64,000 nt of DNA, taken from assembly GCA_028279275.1 (NCBI GenBank), contig JANQOB010000018.1, positions 372,001-436,000 of the forward strand, in the 5' to 3' direction. The notes beneath the pieces were generated by a model. It saw nothing but the letters and a program-made list of their open reading frames with translations. It was not told where the DNA came from and searched no databases. Origin of the DNA: Gammaproteobacteria bacterium (lineage in GTDB: Bacteria > Pseudomonadota > Gammaproteobacteria > UBA4575). A program made the translations under genes and the position numbers. Positions 17,478 through 24,746 of this stretch are shown here, piece after piece; the first letter of the stretch is position 1, and every line of letters begins with the position of its first letter.

Positions 17478-18727
17478 TCGTTTGGGGTAAATTCGGGTGG
17501 AGCTTTAATCCACGGATAACCATTTTTTGAAAGTTCGTAACCAAGATAGAAAAGTGAATTAGTGTAGTCTGCATCAAAGTCACTTTTAGGTTCCTGATCA
17601 AATGTTTCGGGGATTATTGCTAAATTATAATCAAAACCATCTCGTTTTGCGGTTTCATATATCCTATATAAATCGCCAATTGCTTTATTTTGCATTGTCA
17701 TCATTATAGACCGAAGTGCGATAGAGTACGTTGAAGTTTCAATCGGTTCATATAGCGCTTGACTACGTCCGCTTCGAATGATGTAGAGTTTTGCATTGAA
17801 CTTGTCACTGAGTACTTTTACAGCTCTACTTTTTGCAAACTGAGGTGGGTAAAAGAAAACCTGTCTCGTAACTCCACCATCTACGTGAAGTTCTGTATAG
17901 CTTTTATCACCAACGGTTACTCCCATTAATACCGGTGGGAATAGTCCAGGCACACTCGATGAAGCAAGTAAGATTTTATGAAAAATATCAAGTTTATTTG
18001 GTTTTTGGATAGCGGCTAATGCACCGATGTCCCATATAACAGGTCGACCAGCATCGAGGTTTGTTGTACCAATCCATAAACGACGACCTTTACGATGCTC
18101 TATTGCAATTTGATTCAAAATTTTTGCAGTTACGTGTTTATGTATTAACTCTTTTAGAGGACGAGAGCTATATAATGCTGACCCTCCAAACAAACCGCTA
18201 AATATTTGCGGTCTATAAATATGATCAGCCTCTAAGTTTGCAAAAATTTCGAATAAAACATCATCATACTCAGGACCTAGAAATACGAATGGTGATATTA
18301 ATGCGCCTGCGCTTACTCCAGTTACGACATCAAACTGTGGTCGATCTCCATTACGTGTCCAACCGGTGATAACACCTGCGGCAAAAGGCCCATCTTCTCC
18401 GCCTCCTGACAAAGCAAGGACATTTAATACAGGCAAAGATAAATTATTACTATTTTTATTCTGTGCGCGTTGTTCCAGCCATTGGATGATGTCATCACTA
18501 CTTCTATATTCTGTTGATTCTTCATCTCCCCAAAATCGAATATTTGAAGTTTCTAAGATAGTCGCCTGAGATATGAACTCTTGAGGAACTGGAACATGGT
18601 TGAGCGATGTGGCACACCCAACAGCAAAAATTGTAACCAGTGAAAGCGAATACTTTGTAAAAACTTTCAGAATTAGGCCGCAGTCTTTAACGATTGAATA
18701 CAAAGCATTGAATAGTCTATCAGTCAT
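17474..18727 (-). CDS. Patatin-like phospholipase, predicted lipoprotein
   Basis: 417 residues. A hydrophobic signal segment around 20-37 ends VGC (Cys about 38), a plausible lipobox after an unusually long N-terminal tail; a later start would give a more standard signal. The patatin domain (about 100-340) has the oxyanion loop LSGGGEDGPFAAG, the nucleophile elbow GVSAG and the DGG motif (HVDGGVTRQ), so the Ser-Asp dyad is intact. Patatin enzymes hydrolyse acyl groups from phospholipids. It overlaps the DUF2238 gene by 4 bp. A hairpin repeat lies just upstream at 18738-18771. Confidence 0.88.
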   Translation of the reverse strand: MTDRLFNALYSIVKDCGLILKVFTKYSLSLVTIFAVGCATSLNHVPVPQEFISQATILETSNIRFWGDEESTEYRSSDDIIQWLEQRAQNKNSNNLSLPVLNVLALSGGGEDGPFAAGVITGWTRNGDRPQFDVVTGVSAGALISPFVFLGPEYDDVLFEIFANLEADHIYRPQIFSGLFGGSALYSSRPLKELIHKHVTAKILNQIAIEHRKGRRLWIGTTNLDAGRPVIWDIGALAAIQKPNKLDIFHKILLASSSVPGLFPPVLMGVTVGDKSYTELHVDGGVTRQVFFYPPQFAKSRAVKVLSDKFNAKLYIIRSGRSQALYEPIETSTYSIALRSIMMTMQNKAIGDLYRIYETAKRDGFDYNLAIIPETFDQEPKSDFDADYTNSLFYLGYELSKNGYPWIKAPPEFTPNE

Positions 18728-18737
18728 CTAATTTTCT

Positions 18738-18771
18738 TGAATGTCGGTTTTGGGTCGATAACGGACATTTT
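18738..18771. repeat. AATGTC hairpin repeat, copy 1
   Basis: AATGTCGGTT and AACGGACATT pair with one mismatch around a TTGGGTCGAT loop. A similar hairpin, with AATGTC and GACATT ends, occurs at 20132-20163. It is intergenic, between the divergent patatin and Tat-exported protein genes. It resembles small dispersed palindromes common in gammaproteobacterial genomes (recalled, not searched). Confidence 0.65.
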
Positions 18772-18947
18772 GTACTTCTATGTAAGTGATTCCAACCTAA
18801 TATGCCTCATTTTACGACTGCTTTGTTCTATAACAATCATCCGCTAAAATTTGAATTTCTGAATTTTCACTTCGCGATTGATCTAAATCAAATTTATATT
18901 TTAGTATTTCTATAGTCTGCATTTTCGAATATGAACAAGGAGTTACC

Positions 18948-19262
18948 ATGGAAAGAACTAAACTTAATCGTAGGGAGTTATTAGGAAAAACGGGTGCTTT
19001 ATTGGCTTTAGCTACTGCAGGAGGCACTGCTTCATCCTCTGCAAAAGCTGGATTACATTTTGAAATGTCTTCTGATACAAAAGGCCAATGTGCTACATGT
19101 AATTATTGGGGCGGTATACGCAAACTTTCTAAAGATGGGAAAATAGTAAGTGCACAAAGCCTTGGCTATTGTAACAACCCTGAGAGCCACAACTATCACA
19201 ATACGACTACTCCAGAGACTGGTCCAATGAAAAAATGGCGTAAGTGGGATGCTATCAGTTAA
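18948..19262 (+). CDS. Small Tat-exported Cys-containing protein
   Basis: 104 residues. The N-terminus has a twin-arginine signal: NRRELLGKTGALLALATAGG, then a region ending SSAKA. The mature part has CATCNYWGG and, about 25 residues later, GYCNNPESHN, so three cysteines. Tat export with a CxxC...GYC pattern suggests a metal or Fe-S site assembled in the cytoplasm and recalls HiPIP. However, HiPIP needs four Cys and its spacing differs. AAGGAG ribosome binding site 7 bp before the ATG. I do not recognise the exact family; function unknown. Confidence 0.75.
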   Translation: MERTKLNRRELLGKTGALLALATAGGTASSSAKAGLHFEMSSDTKGQCATCNYWGGIRKLSKDGKIVSAQSLGYCNNPESHNYHNTTTPETGPMKKWRKWDAIS

Positions 19263-19393
19263 CAAATTTATCTTTTGGTGAGTGGAGAATGTGGTGAGTC
19301 AGATTTGCTACCCAAATAATCTTCCCTAACGTTTGGTTGTCTTGCTATTTCTCCACACGCCATCTGGGAAACAATTGACTTATAACATCTAAT

Positions 19394-19455
19394 TCGTTAC
19401 ATCCATGTAACGATGCAATTTCCGCTCTTCCACCATCCATGGTGTTTGTAGCGGA
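19394..19455. repeat. Double palindrome with CATCCATG cores
   Basis: TCGTTACATCCATGTAACGA (19394-19413) is a 9-bp stem around CC, and CACCATCCATGGTG (19431-19444) is a second one. The second is nested inside TCCGCT / AGCGGA (19421-19426 and 19450-19455). The element fills the interval between the Tat protein and the stop of the Fae-like gene. Its design of two adjacent short stems with purine-rich (TGGA on the minus strand) loops resembles the three-copy repeat family elsewhere in the window, but the sequence is different. Confidence 0.65.
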
Positions 19456-19521
19456 TACAAAATTTGTATTCTATATTGACACATTCTTAAATGGTCAAAG
19501 AAATTGTTAATCAAATACAGA

Positions 19522-20070
19522 TTAGATTTTTCCATCCAATCCCATTTGATAATACTTGTGGGTAATCTCTTCTTGGTTTTCTAGTAACCATTCAATATCA
19601 GGTTCATTATTCATTGCTTTATGAATTGCGCTGGCCATGGCTTTACGATGGATATCAAATAAAATTTTATGATCCAAATCTTCCGCTTTTGACACCATAG
19701 GGTTCAACCAAACCGAAACAATGATGCCAAGATCATTTACTTTATTTTTCGGAATATCGCCATTGCGTACTGCATCCAGAACGCCATTTGCAATTGCACC
19801 TTGTACGGTACCCATTAAAATGTTGGTGTAGCGGTCATCCTTAACGGTGACTTTGCTGACCATTAAAGTTGATGGTCTGACTTGGATATCGGTGTTCATT
19901 ATTGCAAGTACACGTGAATGTCCTTTTACTTGATCACCAAGTAAGGTTGCAAATGCGGTACCTACAGGTCCATCTAATTCACCAATAACCACTTCTGGTT
20001 CAGCTGCGGTTCCTGGTGGGCCACCTGCAACCAATGACTCACCTACTCGCATTACTATTCTCTCAGACAT
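19522..20070 (-). CDS. Formaldehyde-activating enzyme (Fae) homologue
   Basis: 182 residues with Fae-like sequence throughout: EVVIGELDGPVGTAFATLLG, HSRVLAIMNTDIQVRPSTLM, VSKVTVKDDRYTNILMGTVQ and DAVRNGDIPKNKVNDLGIIV. Fae condenses formaldehyde with tetrahydromethanopterin in methylotrophs. In Fae sequences I recall, the segment before VIG reads A-H-[IV]-D-L, and that His is the proposed catalytic residue. Here the aligned residue is Glu24 (AEPEVVIG). No methanopterin genes are nearby. It is therefore more likely a Fae paralog with an altered or unknown role than a true Fae. A C-terminal extension carries many acidic residues. Confidence 0.8.
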   Translation of the reverse strand: MSERIVMRVGESLVAGGPPGTAAEPEVVIGELDGPVGTAFATLLGDQVKGHSRVLAIMNTDIQVRPSTLMVSKVTVKDDRYTNILMGTVQGAIANGVLDAVRNGDIPKNKVNDLGIIVSVWLNPMVSKAEDLDHKILFDIHRKAMASAIHKAMNNEPDIEWLLENQEEITHKYYQMGLDGKI

Positions 20071-20131
20071 GCTATTTTCTCCTATTAAATATATATATGA
20101 CCAAATGATGTGAGGTCAGTTGGTGTATTCT

Positions 20132-20163
20132 GAATGTCCGCTATGGATTGTTAGCAGACATTC
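20132..20163. repeat. AATGTC hairpin repeat, copy 2
   Basis: GAATGTCCGCTA and TAGCAGACATTC pair, with one mismatch, around an 8-nt loop. It lies upstream of the Fae-like gene and is related to the hairpin at 18738-18771. Confidence 0.65.
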
Positions 20164-20210
20164 TAAACTTTGTATTTTGAATTCCCAACCTGTGAGGCTT
20201 AAAGTTTTCC

Positions 20211-20270
20211 TAACTTTAATCTGAGCGCATCATCCATGATGCGTCTCATATGCGCACGTCCTGTGCTTAC
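20211..20270 (-). repeat. Double-hairpin repeat element, diverged copy (after the DUF1508 gene)
   Basis: Shares TAACTTTAATC, GCATCATCC-TGATG and GCGCA-TCC-TG with the copy near 48.3 kb, at roughly 70% identity by eye. On the minus strand it starts at the DUF1508 stop (TAAGCACAGG), just as the recG copy starts at TGAGCACAGG. Stems are GCATCAT / ATGATGC and GCAC / GTGC. Confidence 0.75.
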
Positions 20271-20599
20271 GATAAATCTTCTACTTTAGCCTTTGGTGCA
20301 TTCGTTTTAACGCTCTTAACACCGTTGATACATGCCGCTTCTGTTTTATACATTTGTGATGTGCCGATAACTTGTGAATTACCTGCCTTTAAGTTAAACA
20401 TGTGTTTGCCACTTTTTGATTTTTTAATTTCAAAGCGTTTTGCGTCTTTGGCATTTTTTTTGACTGACTCAATACCATTTTTAGCACTTGTTTTAGCTTT
20501 ATAACCTTCGCTTGCGAGGATATTTTCACCATTTCCAGACTTTAGTCTAAATCTAAATTCGCCTTTTTTGTCTTTATATAGTTCAAATTTAGCTGCCAT
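20267..20599 (-). CDS. DUF1508 (YegP-like) protein
   Basis: 110 residues made of two DUF1508 repeats. The first (about 4-50) reads FELYKDKKGEFRFRLKSGNG, then ILASEGYKAKTSAKNGIESV. The second (about 55-100) reads FEIKKSKSGKHMFNLKAGNS, then VIGTSQMYKTEAACINGVKS. This is the YegP architecture of small basic cytosolic proteins with unknown function, often abundant in stress conditions. The ATG has a GGAGTT ribosome binding site. The stop lies inside a dispersed hairpin repeat. Confidence 0.92.
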   Translation of the reverse strand: MAAKFELYKDKKGEFRFRLKSGNGENILASEGYKAKTSAKNGIESVKKNAKDAKRFEIKKSKSGKHMFNLKAGNSQVIGTSQMYKTEAACINGVKSVKTNAPKAKVEDLS

Positions 20600-20707
20600 G
20601 TTTAACTCCTGATTAATTTAGAGAATTTAAAAGGTTTATATATTAGGTTGAAGATAACCTTAATTTTATAGATAAATCACACCGAGAAATATTAAATATT
20701 TTTTACA

Positions 20708-21004
20708 CTAAAGAATATTAAAATTCCCAATCAAAATTGTAGTGATATAAATTCCACTTAAACCAACCAAAGCAAGTAAAGCTATAATCTTTATCCAATT
20801 GGACTTTCCAATCGAGATTCCCCCTATACTAAAAATTAAACCCACAATCGCAATCGCAAATGAAATCCAGAATACAGTTTGGACACACGTAGTTTGGCAA
20901 GTGCGCCCATCAAAAGTGCCAGACAGTAGCTGGGTAGCTAAAAAAACCGCCAGTGCCCAACTAATAAGAGCGCTGAGGACAGAAATCGTTGTATTTAATG
21001 TCAT
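20708..21004 (-). CDS. Small integral membrane protein, unrecognised
   Basis: 98 residues with three predicted membrane helices (about 5-27, 42-64, 70-94). The loop between helices 1 and 2 contains GTFDGRTCQTTCVQT, with two Cys that could form a periplasmic disulfide. I do not recognise the family. It begins 22 bp after the BASS transporter stop on the same strand, so it may be the last gene of the Rieske-BASS-membrane protein set. Confidence 0.65.
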   Translation of the reverse strand: MTLNTTISVLSALISWALAVFLATQLLSGTFDGRTCQTTCVQTVFWISFAIAIVGLIFSIGGISIGKSNWIKIIALLALVGLSGIYITTILIGNFNIL

Positions 21005-21026
21005 GAATGAAAACTCTTCTTATTGG

Positions 21027-21935
21027 TTAATTTTTAGTTTTCGCCCATATTGTAGCAAGTATTGAGCCCGATAGATTATGCCATATTGAAAAAACTGCTC
21101 CAGGAAGTGCTGATATAGCTTGAAAATATTGATTCGCTAAGGCGACGGCCAAACCTGAGTTTTGCATTCCCACTTCAATTGCAAGTGTTTTAGAGTTTGT
21201 ATGATCGAATCCGAGCAGCTTGCTGAAAATATAGCCACATACTAAACCCACGAAATTATGCAAGATCACAGCGATGATCACTATCAATGCAAGGTTTTGG
21301 AGTTTGCTCTGATTGCTGGCAATAATAATTGCAATAATTAAGCAAATACTGAGTATGGAGATACTAGGGAAAATTTTTAATACTATATTTAAGCTCCTTC
21401 CAAATAAATGATTAATAAATACTCCCAGAGCAACCGGCAAAATGATAACTTTTAATAATGTCATCATCATATTGGTCACTGGAACTTCAACACTTTGACC
21501 TAAATAAAGCCAAGTTAGCAAGGGAGTTGCGATCACAGCTAATAAAGTAGAACAACTCGTTAATGCTAGGGATAGTGCAACATTACCTTTCGCCAGATAA
21601 CAAATCACATTTGAAGCCGTACCGCCTGGAGAGGCACCGACTAAGATCATTCCTGTAAGTAACGGGAGAGAAAGCCCCATCATTATACTTATTAACCATG
21701 CGCTTAATGGCATTATCGTAAACTGTAAAATAAGGCCAACTATGATAAGTATTTTTAGCGAAAATAATTTTTTAAAATCACTTAACTTTAAAGTAATTCC
21801 CATTGCTAGCATTACTACAGCAAGTAAATAAATAATGCTTGGTTTTAATGGTATGAAATAATCGGGCAAATAATAAGCAATCATGCTCAAAAGTATTGCC
21901 CAAAGTGGAAACAGAGCATTAAAGCGATGGAGCAT
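21027..21935 (-). CDS. Bile acid:sodium symporter (BASS) family transporter
   Basis: 302 residues, about nine or ten membrane helices. Family landmarks: LLAVVMLAMGITLKLSDFKK near the N-terminus; LVGASPGGTASNVICYLAKG (Na+-binding crossover region); and GMQNSGLAVALANQYF in the second repeat. Bacterial BASS proteins import organic anions with Na+; the substrate is not determinable here. It fits with the Mrp-type operon close by, which would maintain a sodium gradient (inference). It is 17 bp downstream of the Rieske protein gene. Confidence 0.88.
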   Translation of the reverse strand: MLHRFNALFPLWAILLSMIAYYLPDYFIPLKPSIIYLLAVVMLAMGITLKLSDFKKLFSLKILIIVGLILQFTIMPLSAWLISIMMGLSLPLLTGMILVGASPGGTASNVICYLAKGNVALSLALTSCSTLLAVIATPLLTWLYLGQSVEVPVTNMMMTLLKVIILPVALGVFINHLFGRSLNIVLKIFPSISILSICLIIAIIIASNQSKLQNLALIVIIAVILHNFVGLVCGYIFSKLLGFDHTNSKTLAIEVGMQNSGLAVALANQYFQAISALPGAVFSIWHNLSGSILATIWAKTKN

Positions 21936-21952
21936 GGTTGCTGTATTAAGAA

Positions 21953-22291
21953 TTAAACCAGTAAGTAAATATGATTATTTTTAATCTTGAAAGGCAGTGT
22001 TTTAAGACTTTGATTTTTACAGGGCCCATAAATACAAAGACCACTATTTATTTCAAATAAAGCACCATGATTAGCACATTGGATATATTGGTTGTCTAAA
22101 TCTAAAAATTGATCCGGCATCCAATCAAGAGGGCCGAATGTATGCGGGCATGAGTTTTTATAAACCGAGATTTGAGAATCTTTTTTAACGATAAAAAGCC
22201 CAAGCTTTTCATCATCAAGATCAATGCTTAAACCTTTACTACCAGGGTCATCGATTTCATCGACAGAGGCAATTTTTTTTTCTTGAGACAT
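21953..22291 (-). CDS. Rieske [2Fe-2S] ferredoxin-like protein
   Basis: 112 residues. The two cluster-ligand motifs are visible as NSCPHTFGPLDW (Cys-x-His) and IQCANHGALFEINSGLC (Cys-x2-His), and the trailing GPC is typical of small Rieske ferredoxins. No signal peptide or membrane anchor, so a soluble electron carrier is expected. It starts a leftward set with the BASS transporter, and is divergent from the SnoaL-like gene by about 58 bp. Confidence 0.88.
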   Translation of the reverse strand: MSQEKKIASVDEIDDPGSKGLSIDLDDEKLGLFIVKKDSQISVYKNSCPHTFGPLDWMPDQFLDLDNQYIQCANHGALFEINSGLCIYGPCKNQSLKTLPFKIKNNHIYLLV

Positions 22292-22349
22292 ACCAGTTTA
22301 TATGCTTTGCTTCTACTAAATACTTTAACAATCATGTGACGAAGTTACT

Positions 22350-22811
22350 ATGCAAGAAAATAATATATTCACAACATCAGATGAAGCAGAAAAGGCATTT
22401 TATGCGGCTTTTCAGCAGTCTGATCTTGAATTGATGATGTCAGTATGGGCAGACGATCAGGATACAACCTGTATTCACCCTGGCGGTACGCGTTTAGAAG
22501 GGCAATTGAACATTCGTGAGAGTTGGGAGCAAATATTTAGCCACGAAAATAGTATTAAATTTGAGATCAACCAAAAAAGAGTATTGTTAGATAAAGATAT
22601 TGCAATACATCACGTCATTGAGTCTATTTATTTAGCAGGTGAATTACAGTCTGAAATTATTGCGACTAATATTTATCGAAGATCCAATGATAGCTGGCAC
22701 ATGATTTTACACCATGCTTCACCAGAGCTTCGACCAGCTATTGTTTCTACAGATGAAGAAAAAATCGAATTAGAAGATTCAGAGGATAGCGAAAAGAAGA
22801 CGTTTCATTAG
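22350..22811 (+). CDS. SnoaL/NTF2-like (DUF4440-type) protein
   Basis: 153 residues. The NTF2-like fold is suggested by AEKAFYAAFQQSDLELMMSV (N-terminal helices), WADDQDTTCIHPGGTRLEG and RESWEQIF, then strands ending ATNIYRRSNDSWHMILHHAS. The acidic tail (about 135-150) is variable. Such proteins are often annotated as ketosteroid isomerase-like, but the reaction is unknown. The gene converges with the antiporter operon; the two stop codons overlap by 4 bp at 22808-22811. Confidence 0.85.
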   Translation: MQENNIFTTSDEAEKAFYAAFQQSDLELMMSVWADDQDTTCIHPGGTRLEGQLNIRESWEQIFSHENSIKFEINQKRVLLDKDIAIHHVIESIYLAGELQSEIIATNIYRRSNDSWHMILHHASPELRPAIVSTDEEKIELEDSEDSEKKTFH

Positions 22812-24505
22812 TAAATATAATAAAAAATCAAATAGGCGCCCAGCAAAAAAGCCACCCACATCACCATGCTCCCTGTAGGCCAGGTTCTAGACAGAATTCC
22901 TTGTGGGCCATGATGGCGATGCAAACGGGAACCGACCACAAAGGTTAGTTTCTTTAAAGCGCATAAAATGTTTTCTTCTCCGCGTGAAATCATGGTGGCA
23001 AATCCTCTGGCGAGGTAAGCACCGGGTTTCCGATAAAACCAATCAAAGTCTAAATTTGTAGAAGGTATTTCTGGCGGATATAAATTACTACGAAACAGCA
23101 CTACGAAAGCTAATGCAGAAAAAAGTAGTAATTGTAATTGTGTGATCACATGTGAAGCCGTATACGGAATAAAGTCAACAGTGTGAGGGAGTAAGTTATA
23201 TAACAAGCTTGGGTATACTCCAATCACAATACAAAATGCTGCGGCAATACCCATTGCGATGAGCATATTAGCGGGTGCTTCAGCGCAACGTTTGCCACTG
23301 TCATGCGCGAAGAAGCTAAAGAAAGGAACTTTAATTCCGGAGTGATCCAGCACACCGGCAGAGGCGAATAGCAACACCAACCAAATGAGCCAATGCCCTT
23401 CATTTGCTGCGGCAGTGAGAATCATGGCTTTGGAAATAAAACCACTTAACAGTGGAAAAGCAGAAATAGACATCGCACCTATAATGCAAAAACCTGCGGT
23501 CCAAGGCATAGATTTATATAGACCTCCCAGCTCTGAGGCCTTCGTGGTTCCCACACGATATAACACCGCGCCCATGCTCATAAACAACAAAGCTTTATAT
23601 AAGATATGTGCAAACGCATGTGCGACAGTTCCATTTAATGCCATCTCAGTGCCCACGCCAATGCCGACTACCATGAATCCAAGTTGATTGTTTAGGCTAT
23701 AGGAAAGTACCCGACGTAAATCATTTTCAATAACCGCGAAAAAGATCGGAAATGCAGTCATAAGGGCGCCAATCCATATCAACATTTCAGTGCCTGCATA
23801 ACCTCGTGCCAATGCATAGACTGCAAGTTTTGTTGTGTATACAGATAGAGCAACTGTACCCACCACACTTGCTTCAGGATATGAGTCTTGCAGCCAGTTA
23901 TGCAATAAAGGGAAAGCGCATTTGATAGCAAAGGCAATTAAGATCAACCAACCAGACAATGACTCAGTGCCTATATGATCAAAAGCCAGTGAGCCGGTTG
24001 AATGATAATGGAGGATTGCTCCAATTAATAAAAACAAGCCAGAAGTTACATGAATAATAAAATACCGTTGCCCTGCGCGTAACGCACCTTTGGTTTTATT
24101 TGCCCAAATTAACAAGGCTGATGAAATTGCTGTTACTTCCCAAAAAATAAATAAAGTCAGGAGATCTCCCGCCAATACTGCACCTATGGCTGCACCTGCG
24201 TAGACAAACATGCTTGCAAGTTGCAGTTTGTCTTTTTCTTGCCACGCATAAATAGCAACAATGAATAAAGCAATAAGAAAAATAAGCGAAAAGATGAAAC
24301 TTAGTTCATCAACGCGCAGTAAAGTTAATTCGTAGTTAAAAACATGAAATTGACCATAAAACCCGGCATCTAAATTTACTAATACAAATGCACCTAACAC
24401 TGGTAACGCAAGTAGAAAAATTCTACGTAACTGTGTAGGTAAAATGGTTTGTACCAAACCACCCAGAATTAAAATGATTGCGGGATGAAAAAGTATATTA
24501 GTCAT
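22808..24505 (-). CDS. Mrp/Mbh-type antiporter subunit, third NuoL/M/N-like (MrpD family)
   Basis: 565 residues from the ATG at 24505, which overlaps the preceding small gene by 8 bp; the open frame extends 15 codons further without support. It has about 14 membrane helices. Signature segments are FIFWEVTAISSALLIWANKT (with the conserved antiporter Glu) and FPLLHNWLQDSYPEASVVGT followed by a Lys (TTKLAVYALARGY). It is a proton-translocating subunit homologous to complex I NuoL/M/N. It is the last gene of the operon and has a soluble C-terminal segment (about 470-540). Confidence 0.88.
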   Translation of the reverse strand: MTNILFHPAIILILGGLVQTILPTQLRRIFLLALPVLGAFVLVNLDAGFYGQFHVFNYELTLLRVDELSFIFSLIFLIALFIVAIYAWQEKDKLQLASMFVYAGAAIGAVLAGDLLTLFIFWEVTAISSALLIWANKTKGALRAGQRYFIIHVTSGLFLLIGAILHYHSTGSLAFDHIGTESLSGWLILIAFAIKCAFPLLHNWLQDSYPEASVVGTVALSVYTTKLAVYALARGYAGTEMLIWIGALMTAFPIFFAVIENDLRRVLSYSLNNQLGFMVVGIGVGTEMALNGTVAHAFAHILYKALLFMSMGAVLYRVGTTKASELGGLYKSMPWTAGFCIIGAMSISAFPLLSGFISKAMILTAAANEGHWLIWLVLLFASAGVLDHSGIKVPFFSFFAHDSGKRCAEAPANMLIAMGIAAAFCIVIGVYPSLLYNLLPHTVDFIPYTASHVITQLQLLLFSALAFVVLFRSNLYPPEIPSTNLDFDWFYRKPGAYLARGFATMISRGEENILCALKKLTFVVGSRLHRHHGPQGILSRTWPTGSMVMWVAFLLGAYLIFYYIY

Positions 24506-24746
24506 AATAATCTTCTTTACGCTTAATAAACCTGCGCAAGAATTTTGCACTCATGACAATACTTATGTATGCAAGAAAGCCAAACCAAGCATAAAACCCA
24601 AACCAGTTTTCAAAATCAAAATATCCATGTCTATGATAAAAAAATTCGGTTACTAGCAATGCCGCACATACAATGTAAAGCAGGTAAACAATTTTGTTTA
24701 CATTTTCAGCATTGTCTAACCAGTGTTTTTTATTGTTATCTTTCAT
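24498..24746 (-). CDS. Small membrane protein within the Mrp operon
   Basis: 82 residues with two predicted helices (about 17-37 and 47-66) and a basic C-terminus (RRFIKRKEDYYD). It sits between two antiporter subunits: it starts immediately after one stop and overlaps the next start by 8 bp. That tight packing argues it is real and part of the complex or its assembly. I do not recognise a named family. Confidence 0.75.
   Translation of the reverse strand: MKDNNKKHWLDNAENVNKIVYLLYIVCAALLVTEFFYHRHGYFDFENWFGFYAWFGFLAYISIVMSAKFLRRFIKRKEDYYD

Noticed and set aside
18948-19262. High-potential iron-sulfur protein (HiPIP)
   Set aside because: Only three Cys, and the spacing does not fit the HiPIP motif; kept as unrecognised Tat-exported protein.
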